DNA of 64,000 nucleotides, taken from the NCBI RefSeq assembly GCF_039537585.1, contig NZ_BAABAU010000001.1, positions 62,001-126,000 on the forward strand, written 5' to 3'. Below the pieces are notes generated by a model. The model ran no database searches and was not told where the DNA came from. It saw only the letters and a list, made by a program, of their open reading frames with translations. The stretch comes from Frondihabitans peucedani (GTDB taxonomy: Bacteria > Actinomycetota > Actinomycetes > Actinomycetales > Microbacteriaceae). A program made the position numbers and the translations under genes. Shown here in pieces: positions 8,666 through 17,785 of the stretch; positions within the stretch are counted from its first letter, which is position 1; each line of letters begins with the position of its first letter.

Positions 8666-10684
8666 TCAGTACTTCTTCGGGAGCGGCAGGTGCTCGCCTA
8701 TGTAGCCGACGTAGATGCAGCCGGACTCGTCCAGGTCGTCCAGGTAGTGCAGACGCGGCGCGTAACCGTCGTTCTTTGTCGGCTTGAAGTGGGCGGCCAT
8801 GAGTACCGTGCGCGCAGCTTCGTCTCTCGTCGGGGCAGGAAGGATCCGGTACGAGCGCAGTCTCGGATTGTTCAAGACACCGTCGCTCTCGGTGCGCGCA
8901 TGTCGTTCGGTGGAGCACTTCGTACCCTGCGGAGAGGTGTCGTCCTCGAGATACGCATGGACGCTCCCGCTGAACGTTCCGTCCTTCCTGAAGGCGGCGT
9001 AATCGTGGAGTATTCGCAGAAACAACCAGAGACTGGACGCGTGGCGACCGAACCCGTCGTGCCGGCCGACTTTGAGCGCCGTGGCGACGTCGCCGGAGAA
9101 GACGACGTGGGTGGTGATCGGATGCGGCTGCTCGCCCTGCTTCGGGTCGAGGCGCGCCATGAGTTCGCTCATGTCCGGTGGGGCTGTCCATAGCTCAGAC
9201 TCCTCGTCGAAGGCGTACGCCCTGTCGAACTCTCGAAGTTCGAGCAGTTGCCTCCGCAGTGTCTGAGTCATTCGGTAGGCGGCTTGAGAATCGTCTTCTG
9301 AGACCTTCAGCTCGAACTCGAGGGCATCGTTCTCCGAGCGCGCCGTCTTGAGATCGGCCTCGAGGGCCTCCGTCTTTCGGCGGAGTTCCTCGTTCTCCTC
9401 GTAGACGACTTCCTGATACTGGTCCTGCATTTCGATGAACTCGTCGAGTTCATCGAGGTGAGAGAGCTCGAACCTCGGTTTCTTCAGCCATCGCCCCACC
9501 ATCGACGTGAGTCGTCGGAGCAAGGCTGTCACAGCCGGAGACGGCATTGGTCGAGCCGGATCGACTGGGCGGGGCGAATCGACTCCGCCGTGTTGCGTCT
9601 CGAGCAGATCTGGGGCAGTGCGCTCGAGTTCGACGAGCTCCTGCGCGTCCGACAGCGCAGGAGGCTCGGCCAGCGTCGGCGAGACCGGAACCGCAGGGAA
9701 TGCTGGGCGAACCGGGTGGGACGACCGGTGGGTCTGAAGACGCTCTCGAACTTTGCTCGACCGCAGGACCCGCGCCTCTTCACGGGTGAGGATGCGGAAG
9801 GCGGCTTCCACGTCGTCGGGGAGAGTGAGTTTCAGGAATCGACGTCGAGCCTCCCGCGCATGTTGGATCTGAAGACCTTCGCGAACCCTGAGTCCGAGGA
9901 GCGAACGGGCGAGCGTGGTCGCACCGAGGTAGCGATGGCTGGCGCCGTCGGCAGGCGACTCGAGGTCGACACCAGGGGCGAAGGTGCGGATGTTTCCTCG
10001 CTCGACAGCGTGCGAGTCAGGGAGGAGGTGGGCGAGCCGCTCTCGAGCCTCGCCGGTCAGGATGAAGACTGTCGCCACTCCGACGCTGTCTTTCGTGAGC
10101 TGCTCCAAGACCTGCGTCCAGCCGTCCATCGTCTGGAGTCCCAGCGATGGTGCGATGATGACCGACGCCGTGCGATCAGGATCCTTGATGGCGCGGAAGA
10201 CCTCTGGGACGTCCTGGATCTCCACGACTCGGGGACGGGCGTAGAGGCGAGTCGACCCGTCTCGCACGACCGCGTGCGACAGCAATTGCTTCACCAGGCG
10301 CGGCGGCCGGACGCGATCCGAGGCCTCGTCGTCGGTCGCTCCCTCGATGTCGACATCGACGACGAGTGTCTGCTCGTACTGCGAAGAAGCAGGCCGGTCG
10401 AGCGCGTAGATCGAGACGGTCCAGGTGCCGTAGGGGTTGATGTCGCGAAGCCGAATCAGCTGAAGCCGCGAGCCGCCCGCCTCGGCGGCCCACTTAGTGA
10501 CAATCACCTCGACGTTGGGGCTGAGTACGTGGCGACCCTCGCCGGCCCATTCGTCTCGGGACATCGTTCCGCCCCGACGACCCTTCACCTTCGAGACGAT
10601 CCAGTCATGAACCTGTTCGCCGGCGAGGTCGATCGCGCTCGTAGAATCTTCGAGACGCAGAATCGCCCGGTAGCCGACGGCCAT
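8666..10684 (-). CDS. Unknown protein with coiled coil, linked to the giant helicase
   Basis: The ATG at 10684 is preceded by GGGGGA; 672 residues result. The N-terminal half has alternating strands and helices with no motif I can name. A long Glu/Lys/Leu-rich coiled coil follows at roughly 420-490 (EENEELRRKTEALEADL). The C-terminal domain of about 150 residues contains CHAYLEDD-like VHAYLEDD, a Cys/His pair (KCSTERHA), NNPRLRSYR and a terminal GYIGEHLPLPKKY. This C-terminal block looks conserved in style but I do not recognise a family. It lies 96 bases upstream of the helicase on the same strand, so the two are probably co-expressed and may act together. Confidence 0.8.
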   Translation of the reverse strand: MAVGYRAILRLEDSTSAIDLAGEQVHDWIVSKVKGRRGGTMSRDEWAGEGRHVLSPNVEVIVTKWAAEAGGSRLQLIRLRDINPYGTWTVSIYALDRPASSQYEQTLVVDVDIEGATDDEASDRVRPPRLVKQLLSHAVVRDGSTRLYARPRVVEIQDVPEVFRAIKDPDRTASVIIAPSLGLQTMDGWTQVLEQLTKDSVGVATVFILTGEARERLAHLLPDSHAVERGNIRTFAPGVDLESPADGASHRYLGATTLARSLLGLRVREGLQIQHAREARRRFLKLTLPDDVEAAFRILTREEARVLRSSKVRERLQTHRSSHPVRPAFPAVPVSPTLAEPPALSDAQELVELERTAPDLLETQHGGVDSPRPVDPARPMPSPAVTALLRRLTSMVGRWLKKPRFELSHLDELDEFIEMQDQYQEVVYEENEELRRKTEALEADLKTARSENDALEFELKVSEDDSQAAYRMTQTLRRQLLELREFDRAYAFDEESELWTAPPDMSELMARLDPKQGEQPHPITTHVVFSGDVATALKVGRHDGFGRHASSLWLFLRILHDYAAFRKDGTFSGSVHAYLEDDTSPQGTKCSTERHARTESDGVLNNPRLRSYRILPAPTRDEAARTVLMAAHFKPTKNDGYAPRLHYLDDLDESGCIYVGYIGEHLPLPKKY

Positions 10685-10861
10685 TTTGTGGTTCCCCCTT
10701 GATGTGGTGCTTTGTCGATTAGAGCAGGTGCTCGGTCGGGGGCCCATCCCCCGAGCGGGTGGTTGCGCCTCTGATCTTTTTGCGGGCAGCCCAGTCACAC
10801 CGGCCTTGCCGCACGCGGGCGTCGGCGCTCAAATTCGAAATGCTCCGGAATAGTGCGGACG

Positions 10862-11677
10862 TCAGCTCTGACCCTGTTGCAGGAGCGTGTCCAAGGCGAG
10901 CGCAGAAGCAATGACGAGAGAGTGCAAAGGCCCAGCAAGACTGCGGTTGATATGAACCACGTAGTTGTCGCTCTTGGTAAATGACTCCGCAAGGAGCCCG
11001 GACCAGGTCCTTGTTACCCGGGCTATCTCGACATTCATGGTGTCTTTGACGGAGAAGTCCCAAGCGCCCCGATCCTCCGCCTGAATCGTTGCCAGACGCT
11101 GTCCGGAAGCCTCGAGAGAGAACCGCGCTTTTCGGACCAAGCCGAAATTCTTCTGCGTGATCTGCCCGATTTCCGCGCCCTGGGAGTCCCGCAAAATCAT
11201 CTTGGAGCGAATGAATGTCGTCGGCTGGATCAGCGTCATCATCACACGCTTCTCCCGGTCTAGGAACAGCAATCTGTGCTGTGAATCCTCGGAGCTCCAG
11301 CCCGTAGCTGTAGCCACCTTGCCCAAGATCGTCTTCCCGACCTCTCGCACAGAGCCGAGTTTGGAGCCAGCGCCGTCGAAGACCAGATACTCGGCATTGA
11401 TCTCGATCAGCTTTGCCTTTTGGCTGACGACAAGTGTCGCCTCGGTGAAGAAGGACTTTTCGCCGCTCGTGGTCAGGGCCGCTGACTCATTGCGCCCGTC
11501 GGCCGCACCACTGGTGATCGCACTACCGGAGGCAGATGGGGCCCCGGCCAGAGGTGGATCGGAAGAAGGGATACCTCGGGAACTCACATGTTCAGTCCAA
11601 CCAGTACCGTCCCAGAATCGCGTCTCAAAGCGTCCGAAGGGATCGGCGTGCCAGCCAGCGTCAGGTCGTGAAGTCAC
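10862..11677 (-). CDS. DUF2510 plus phospholipid-scramblase-like protein
   Basis: This is a 271-residue protein with a GTG start. Residues about 8-27 (GWHADPFGRFETRFWDGTGW) are a typical DUF2510 motif, found at the N-terminus of many actinobacterial membrane-associated proteins. From about residue 75 the sequence resembles the tubby-like/scramblase beta-barrel fold, with repeated beta strands and patterns such as FLDREKRVMMTLIQP and ILRDSQGAEIGQI. Bacterial members are thought to bind membranes or nucleotides; their function is mostly unknown. The gene is clearly lower in GC than its surroundings, which suggests transfer. It sits between the helicase cluster and the divergent mcrBC genes. Confidence 0.8.
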   Translation of the reverse strand: MTSRPDAGWHADPFGRFETRFWDGTGWTEHVSSRGIPSSDPPLAGAPSASGSAITSGAADGRNESAALTTSGEKSFFTEATLVVSQKAKLIEINAEYLVFDGAGSKLGSVREVGKTILGKVATATGWSSEDSQHRLLFLDREKRVMMTLIQPTTFIRSKMILRDSQGAEIGQITQKNFGLVRKARFSLEASGQRLATIQAEDRGAWDFSVKDTMNVEIARVTRTWSGLLAESFTKSDNYVVHINRSLAGPLHSLVIASALALDTLLQQGQS

Positions 11678-11842
11678 GTCGGCAGAGTATCGGAGCCTGG
11701 AGGACGCACTTGTCGGTGGCGAGCGCTAGGACTTCGAGGACTGGGAACGCTGACACGGTGACAGCAGAGCTTCATTCGGAAGGCAGGATCGGCTTCCCGG
11801 CGAGTCGATACGCTCTCGAATACAACGTGGCGAGGGGAACGC
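11678..11842. promoter_or_regulatory. Divergent intergenic region between scramblase-like gene and mcrB
   Basis: These 165 bases must hold promoters for both directions. I see no confident -35/-10 pair. It contains one copy of the GCAGGATC octamer (11783-11790), one of the few copies outside a gene. The mcrB start is preceded by GAGGGGA. Confidence 0.4.
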
Positions 11843-13951
11843 ATGTCTGAACGAGATCAGTTGGCCGCACGAGTGCACCGGGCGCTTCAAATGTTGGCTG
11901 ACGCGGAACACGGTGAGGCGCGTCGTGGAGACGTCTGGAACGATGCCGTCCGTCAGGTTGCCCTCACCCCGGAGGAAGCCGAAGAGACGAAGACCAAGGG
12001 GCGCATCCGGGGGATGACGAATTTCATGTTCGCGGCCTCTGATCTCGTGAACGCCGGGCTTATCACGCGCCAGAGAGGTCTCTGGACTATCACGGACGCG
12101 GGGCGTTCCGCGGCCCGTACCTCGGATGCAGCCGCGCTTCTCGACGAAGTCGTGCGAAAGTCGCGGACAGTGCAACGGGAGCGACGGGCGGCTCGGGCAG
12201 TGACTCTAGCTGACACGATCCTGCCTCCGACGGCGGGAGCGAGCCAAGTCCGTGACGCCGGTCGCGTCTTTGTGGAGCGGGGGCTTCGAGACGTTGATTC
12301 TGTCTTCGCCACGGGGCGACGCGTGTGGCGACGCGAAGTCGTTCAGGAGCTCCTCGAGAACTTCGTCGACCGTGACCTGGTCGAGGATGGTGCGTTCGGT
12401 GCGCGTCTGTCCCAGCAGTTGGGGCCGGTCAGTGATGACGCAAAGCTCTTGATGGCGGAGTTGGCGCTCTGGCAGGCGTTACCTCTGAAGGTGCCGGGTG
12501 AGATGAAGAAGCGGCAGCGGGTGACAACGATCCTGGAGTCGATGGACCGCGCCGTCGTTATTCCACGAGTTCTCGATGAGAGCCTCCGTGCTTACGCCTT
12601 CAACGCTGGTCGAGGAATGTCCTCCAACCTGTATCGGGGTCTCGCCCTCATCGTCAGACTGCTCGATGCCTGGCTCGTCCTGACGGCTGAGGTCCGCCAG
12701 ACTGCGCTCGACGACCCTTGGGCATGGCGAGACTTCGTTCTCGGTCTTCCTGGGACCGCGTTCCCGACTCAGAGGTACGAGCTCCTCTATCTCGTCCATC
12801 CCGAGACGTTCGGCGAGGTGATCGCGCCCCTCCAACGCCAAGCCATTGTGGACGCATTCGCAGGAGAGCTGGATGAGGTATCAGGCGACGTCGACCTCGA
12901 CTTCTTGAACGTCACCCTGGCGCTGCAGCAGAAGGACGGCGGTCCGATCAGGTACTACGACGCGCCGCACCACGCCCAGTGGGCGGGGACCGATCCGGAA
13001 GACAGGCAGGACGACGAGGACGGTCGCACTCCCGAGGACGTCTCCCGCTCCGGCAGGTCGGCGTTCCCACGAGCCGGCGCCGACCTCGCCGCCCGCCTCC
13101 ACATCGACGAGCCTTGGCTCGACAGGACTCTCGCCCTGATCCAGCGCCGCCAGCAGGTCATCTTCTACGGTCCTCCCGGCACCGGTAAGACCTTCCTGGC
13201 GCGTGCGCTCGCGGAGCACGTGACGCACGCCACGACGGGCTCGACGATCATCGTGCAGTTCCACCCGACGTACTCGTACGAGGACTTCTTCGAGGGATTC
13301 CGTCCTTCGACCGGCGCGGATGGACAGCAGCTGGGCTTCTCACTCAGAAGGGGACCCCTGCGCCGATTGGCAGACGAGGCTGCGGTCAACCCCGAGGCGA
13401 ACTACTTCCTGGTCATCGACGAGATCAACCGCGGCAACCTCGCGAAGATCTTCGGCGAGCTGTACTACCTGCTCGAGTACCGGGACAGCGAGATCGCGCT
13501 GCTCTACAGCGAGGAGCCGTTCACGCTTCCGGGCAACATCTTCTTCATCGGCACGATGAACACCGCCGACCGGTCGATCGCGATGCTCGACGCGGCGATG
13601 CGCCGTCGTTTCGCCTTCGTCGAGCTTCATCCGGAGACGGCACCCGTAGCGGGGCTCCTGGGCAGGTGGACGTCGCCGGAAGTGACCGACCAGCGCGATC
13701 TTCTGCTCGACGAGCTCAACCGTCGCATCGTCGACCACGACGCGAAGATCGGGCCCTCGTTCCTCATGCGCGATCTGCCAGGCGATGAACTCGACGGCGT
13801 CTGGACCTACGAGATCCTGCCCCTCCTCGCCGAGTACCACTATGCCGACGGCACCGACATCGAGGCTCGTTACGGGATCGGGGCGCTTCGGAGAGCGCTG
13901 AGGACAGCGGCGGCCGATGCGCCGGCGGGCTCTCGTGATGGAGACGCTTGA
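11843..13951 (+). CDS. mcrB: McrB-type AAA+ GTPase, restriction subunit
   Basis: The product is 702 residues. The N-terminal 90 residues look like an Mrr_N-type winged helix (NAGLITRQRGLWTITDAGR), a likely DNA- or modification-sensing module. The middle region (about 135-430) is unrecognised. The C-terminal AAA+ domain has Walker A GPPGTGKT (443-450), Walker B FLVIDEINRGN (522-532) and the McrB signature MNTADRSIA (572-580). McrB-family proteins form GTP-driven hexamers that translocate DNA and activate the McrC nuclease, cutting modified foreign DNA. The gene overlaps the start of mcrC, the usual coupled arrangement. ATG at 11843 follows GAGGGGA. Confidence 0.93.
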   Translation: MSERDQLAARVHRALQMLADAEHGEARRGDVWNDAVRQVALTPEEAEETKTKGRIRGMTNFMFAASDLVNAGLITRQRGLWTITDAGRSAARTSDAAALLDEVVRKSRTVQRERRAARAVTLADTILPPTAGASQVRDAGRVFVERGLRDVDSVFATGRRVWRREVVQELLENFVDRDLVEDGAFGARLSQQLGPVSDDAKLLMAELALWQALPLKVPGEMKKRQRVTTILESMDRAVVIPRVLDESLRAYAFNAGRGMSSNLYRGLALIVRLLDAWLVLTAEVRQTALDDPWAWRDFVLGLPGTAFPTQRYELLYLVHPETFGEVIAPLQRQAIVDAFAGELDEVSGDVDLDFLNVTLALQQKDGGPIRYYDAPHHAQWAGTDPEDRQDDEDGRTPEDVSRSGRSAFPRAGADLAARLHIDEPWLDRTLALIQRRQQVIFYGPPGTGKTFLARALAEHVTHATTGSTIIVQFHPTYSYEDFFEGFRPSTGADGQQLGFSLRRGPLRRLADEAAVNPEANYFLVIDEINRGNLAKIFGELYYLLEYRDSEIALLYSEEPFTLPGNIFFIGTMNTADRSIAMLDAAMRRRFAFVELHPETAPVAGLLGRWTSPEVTDQRDLLLDELNRRIVDHDAKIGPSFLMRDLPGDELDGVWTYEILPLLAEYHYADGTDIEARYGIGALRRALRTAAADAPAGSRDGDA

Positions 13952-15176
13952 TCTCAGCGAGGGTCGACGCATCGACGCGCTGGTGCTTCCGCGGACCATC
14001 TCAGCCGCACTCACCAGCGAGAACATCGCGACGCTCGTTCCTCGCCCTGAGGCGGACACGTACGAACTGAGCAACATCCGCAAGGTCGGCACGATCGTAA
14101 TCGACGGGACGGTCGTCAGGATCCAGCCCAAGACGCCGATCCGACGCCTCTTCGCGCTGCTCGGCTATGCACGGGATCCCGCGGCGCTGTGGCGCGCGGA
14201 CGACATCGAGTTCGACTCCGACGTGGACCTCTACAGCGCGGTCGCCCACGCGTTCGCTCGTTCTTCGAGCAGTGCTCTTGCAGGCGGAGTGCTCCGCGGG
14301 TACGTGGTTCGTGAGGAGGCGCTCCCGGTCGTGCGAGGACGATGGCGCGTGACCGACCAGATCACGCGACGGGCCGGGCAGATCCTGCCCCTCGAGGTCG
14401 TGTACGACGACTACGTCGACGACATCCCCGAGAACCGAGCCCTCAAGAGCGCGGCGATACGTCTGCTGCGCTTCCCGAATCTCCCGAAGTCGACGATCCT
14501 GTCGCTCCGGAGGACGCTTCGGCTCCTCGACGACGTCGCGACGCTGCCCGCAGGATCGGGGATGCCCGGGATTCGAATCGACCGCCGGAACGTCCGGTAC
14601 CGCGGGGCGCTCGCGCTGGCGCGCCTCATCCTGACGGATTCGTCGCTCGAGCACCGGCAGGGGAGCGTCGTCGGTTCGGGGTTCCTCGTCGACTCGTGGA
14701 CGGTCTTCGAGGATTTCGTCGGAGCTGCCCTCGGCGAGGCGCTCGAGCGTCGCGGAGGCATCGCGACCACTCAGTACAGGTCCTGGCTCGACACGGCGGG
14801 CCGGGTCTCGATCGCCCCGGATCTCATCTGGGAGGTCGACGGTCGGGTCGCGGCCTGCATCGACCTCAAGTACAAGATCGAGCACCGCGGCGCGTACCCG
14901 AACGCCGACCTCTATCAGCTCGTGGCCTACTGCACGCGGTTCGGGCTCGACACAGGCCATCTCGTCTACGCGGCCGGGGACTCAGAGCCTGGGATCGTCG
15001 ACGTCGTGGACGGGCCGACGATTCTTCAGCACGCCCTCGACCTCGATGCTCCCTTCGGAGACCTGCTGGCTCAGGTCGACGAGTTGGCTGGATCGATCGC
15101 TCGATCCGAACACCGCGGCGGCTCTTCGTCGAGAATCGCCATGAGAGCCCCGTTCGACGCGCGCGTCCATCGCTGA
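13938..15176 (+). CDS. mcrC: McrC-type PD-(D/E)xK endonuclease subunit
   Basis: From ATG at 13938 the product is 412 residues; an upstream in-frame ATG at 13917 would add seven Arg-rich residues and is less likely. The catalytic core reads PDLIWEV (294-300) followed by AACIDLKYK (306-313), that is PD...D-x-K, and then DLYQLVAYC, as in the McrBC endonuclease family. The N-terminal part (about 1-140) has the beta-rich layout that contacts the McrB ring in known members. It overlaps mcrB by 14 bases, so the two are translationally coupled. The 3' end overlaps an opposite-strand reading frame by about 106 bases, which points to a rearranged island border. Confidence 0.92.
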   Translation: METLDLSEGRRIDALVLPRTISAALTSENIATLVPRPEADTYELSNIRKVGTIVIDGTVVRIQPKTPIRRLFALLGYARDPAALWRADDIEFDSDVDLYSAVAHAFARSSSSALAGGVLRGYVVREEALPVVRGRWRVTDQITRRAGQILPLEVVYDDYVDDIPENRALKSAAIRLLRFPNLPKSTILSLRRTLRLLDDVATLPAGSGMPGIRIDRRNVRYRGALALARLILTDSSLEHRQGSVVGSGFLVDSWTVFEDFVGAALGEALERRGGIATTQYRSWLDTAGRVSIAPDLIWEVDGRVAACIDLKYKIEHRGAYPNADLYQLVAYCTRFGLDTGHLVYAAGDSEPGIVDVVDGPTILQHALDLDAPFGDLLAQVDELAGSIARSEHRGGSSSRIAMRAPFDARVHR

Positions 15177-15529
15177 TTCAGGGCATCGGCGAAGGTGACG
15201 TCTTCGATCGCTGCCTTGCCCGGCGCGAGGCTGTACGGCCGAATCGGCGCGGTGAACTCGTCCTTCGTCATCGCGTAAGACCAGTGCGAGTTCTTCGGGT
15301 GATCGTCGTAGTCGTCGGCTCGGCCATAGACGAAGTCACCCGGGGGACGGCACTTCATGAGGGGCGTACGAGCCGTGAGGCCGCCGAAATGGACTGTTCC
15401 GACGGACACATCGAAAACGGGGGAGTCGGAGATGTTCAACAGGACGCCAAATTCATCCGCGGTGACAGTCGCGCGCTCTTCGACCATCTCAACATAAACA
15501 ACAGGTGTAGTCTTACTCCGAGCCCGCAC
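15071..15529 (-). pseudogene. Probable truncated remnant of a hypothetical protein, antisense to mcrC end
   Basis: A frame of 152 codons from a GTG at 15529 (or ATG at 15487) reads as the C-terminal beta-rich half of a common actinobacterial hypothetical protein type: LNISDSPVFDVSV in the middle and TFADALNQRWTRASNG near the end. Such proteins usually begin with one or two membrane helices, and these are missing here. The upstream bases are AT-richer and the last 35 codons lie inside mcrC on the other strand. I therefore read it as a fragment left by insertion or deletion at the island edge, but a short functional gene cannot be excluded. Confidence 0.45.
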
Positions 15530-15587
15530 AACGGGCCGAACCGCCAGGAAGGCGAGCCTTCATCGCAGAAGTAGGAAGAGCATCCTG

Positions 15588-16379
15588 ATGTCCAGCAGCA
15601 CCCGATTCACCGACCGCGTCGTCCTCATCACGGGAGGTGGTTCCGGTCTCGGACGGGCCGCCGCCGTCCGTCTGGCGGGCGAGGGCGCCAAGCTCGCGCT
15701 CGTCGACACCTCCGAGGCGGGGCTTGCGGCGACGAAGGCGGCCGTCCTTGAGAAGGTGCCGGAGACAGAGATCCTGACGACCCTCGCCGACGTCTCGAAA
15801 GAGGCGGACGTCGACGCGTACGTGGCGGCGACGCTCGAGCGCTTCGGCAGGATCGACGGGTTCTTCAACAACGCGGGGATCGAAGGCAGGCAGAACCTCA
15901 CCGAGGACTTCACGGCCGACGAGTTCGACAGGGTCGTCGCGATCAACCTTCGCGGGGTGTTCCTGGGGCTCGAGAAGGTCCTGAAGGTCATGCGCGAGCA
16001 GGGCTCGGGCTACGTCGTCAACACCGCCAGCGTCGGCGGGATCACGGGCATCGGCAACCAGTCGGGCTACGCGGCGGCCAAGCACGGAGTCGTCGGGCTC
16101 ACCCGCAACTCGGGGATCGAGTACGGCCAGTACGGCATCCGCATCAACGCGATCGCCCCCGGCGCGATCTGGACGCCGATGGTCGAGAACTCCATGAAGC
16201 AGCTCGACGCCGAGAACCCGCGGAAGGCCGCCGAGGAGTTCATCCAGGTCAACCCGACCAAGCGCTACGGCGAGGCGGACGAGATCGCGTCGGTCGTCGC
16301 GTTCCTGCTGTCGGATGACGCGTCGTACGTGAACGCCGCTGTTCTGCCGATCGATGGCGGGCAGTCGATCAAGTACTGA
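15588..16379 (+). CDS. SDR-family NAD(P)-dependent oxidoreductase
   Basis: This 263-residue protein is a classical short-chain dehydrogenase. The Rossmann motif TGGGSGLG is at about 15-22, the NNAG motif at about 89-92, and the catalytic triad is seen as Ser (NTASVGG) and YAAAK. The C-terminus DGGQSIKY is typical for cyclic-alcohol and glucose dehydrogenase-like members. It should oxidise or reduce an alcohol/ketone pair in the cytoplasm; the substrate cannot be read from sequence. It stands alone, after the defence island, with chromosome-typical GC-rich codons. Confidence 0.93.
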   Translation: MSSSTRFTDRVVLITGGGSGLGRAAAVRLAGEGAKLALVDTSEAGLAATKAAVLEKVPETEILTTLADVSKEADVDAYVAATLERFGRIDGFFNNAGIEGRQNLTEDFTADEFDRVVAINLRGVFLGLEKVLKVMREQGSGYVVNTASVGGITGIGNQSGYAAAKHGVVGLTRNSGIEYGQYGIRINAIAPGAIWTPMVENSMKQLDAENPRKAAEEFIQVNPTKRYGEADEIASVVAFLLSDDASYVNAAVLPIDGGQSIKY

Positions 16380-16483
16380 TCCCGTCCGCAAGGCGGGGCG
16401 TGCGGCCAGGGTGGGCGGAAATTCCCGCCCAGAAGGTCCGCGCACGGTCTGCCACGCCCCGCAACCAGTGCCAGACTTGCCAG

Positions 16484-17200
16484 GTGACCCTCGCAGACCT
16501 CCCCTGGATCTTCTCCGACCAGCGCCCGCACGGCGTGCTCCGCTACGACCACGACGACGTCGACTGGGTCGCAGCAGACGGCAAGTCGCCGCTCGGCGTC
16601 GTGCAGAAGGTGACGCCGGAGGCCGAGTTCGAGGTCAGCTTCGTCGTGCCGGGCAATGTGCCGCCGACGTCCGAGCTGCTCGACTCCGCGCTGCCCGAGC
16701 TCAACCTCCTGCTCGCCTACGAGTACGGCGACGACCCGTCCGAGCTCATCGTCACGCCGTCGGTCGACGAGTCGACGAACGACATCATCGTGACCTGGTC
16801 GAAAGACGCTCCGCCCACCGTCGAGGGCTTCGCCGAGGCGGCAGCCGAGATGAAGTGGACCGACGAGCAGAGCGCCGAGGTCGAGCGGTGGATCGGCGAG
16901 ACGGTCGACCTCGCTCGCCGCACCCAGTCGCACGTCGAGATCACGGCCGAGCGCGTCGTCGACGACATCGCCAACGGCTTCACGGTCTCGATGCCCTTCG
17001 GCGACAACGAGAACATCGACGGCGGCTACATCGCCACGTTCCTCCTGCCGACCGACACCGAAGACGACGACCTCGACCCCGACGACGTCAAGGAGCTGGG
17101 CCTCGAGGGTGCCCGCGCCTGGGCCGGTGTCAGCACGCACTTCCCGGCGCAGTTCCTCCTCGAGGCGTGCGGCTACTTCGGCTTCGAGGTCGTCGAGTAG
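16484..17200 (+). CDS. Acidic protein of unknown function
   Basis: From GTG at 16484 the product is 238 residues and strongly acidic (for example DTEDDDLDPDD). It begins TLADLPWIFSDQ and has no signal peptide or membrane segment. No motif is recognised. Earlier in-frame starts would add a low-complexity Arg/Cys-rich stretch, so the GTG is preferred although its ribosome-binding site is weak. It follows the SDR gene by 104 bases on the same strand and may be co-transcribed. Confidence 0.75.
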   Translation: MTLADLPWIFSDQRPHGVLRYDHDDVDWVAADGKSPLGVVQKVTPEAEFEVSFVVPGNVPPTSELLDSALPELNLLLAYEYGDDPSELIVTPSVDESTNDIIVTWSKDAPPTVEGFAEAAAEMKWTDEQSAEVERWIGETVDLARRTQSHVEITAERVVDDIANGFTVSMPFGDNENIDGGYIATFLLPTDTEDDDLDPDDVKELGLEGARAWAGVSTHFPAQFLLEACGYFGFEVVE

Positions 17201-17238
17201 AGCCGGAGCGAGCGCGGGCTGTCGGGCTCGCGCGTTCG

Positions 17239-17550
17239 TCAGCGCGCGACGACGAGCAGCTGCGCGAACGCGATGGCGCTGAGGCCGGCGACACTGCAGG
17301 CCGCGATGCTGACGCCCGTGACGATGCGCTCGCGGTGACGCTCGGCGGCGCGACGGGTGATCCTGCTCTCCGCTTCCGCTGACACCTCGGCGGCGATGAG
17401 CGCGGCGACGGTCCTCGCCTCGCCAGAGACGATCGGCGCCGCCATCCTCTGGCTGCTGATCTCGCGGACGACCGCCTGGTCGCCGGAACGCGCCTGACGA
17501 CGTCGGCGCGGTGCCGGTCCTGCGAGCGGAGTGAATGTGATCGTGCCCAT
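17239..17550 (-). CDS. Small single-pass membrane protein
   Basis: The protein has 103 residues from ATG at 17550, preceded by AAGGATCGGGA. The first 40 residues are basic (PRRRRQARSG), the middle is an Ala/Glu/Arg helix, and the last 25 residues form one membrane helix (GVSIAACSVAGLSAIAFAQLL). Longer upstream reading is Ser/Thr/Arg-rich and unlikely. Function is unknown. It is convergent with the preceding acidic protein gene. Confidence 0.65.
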   Translation of the reverse strand: MGTITFTPLAGPAPRRRRQARSGDQAVVREISSQRMAAPIVSGEARTVAALIAAEVSAEAESRITRRAAERHRERIVTGVSIAACSVAGLSAIAFAQLLVVAR

Positions 17551-17785
17551 GGTCCCGATCCTTCTGTGCGTGATGCCTGCTGTGGCTTCACAGGAGATTC
17601 GGAGCATAGCGCCGAAGGGATTGCCGACGGGGACGCAGGGCAGCCCGGGTCGCGCAATACGGCCAGAGGCGGTGCGTGCGGAGTGGCAGGGGCTCCCGAT
17701 GAGGTCTGCAGGATCCTGCGATCGCTCGTTCTCTCGGACCGGCGCCGCTCCTTCTCCGGTCGCCCACCGCGACGTACGCTGAGGC

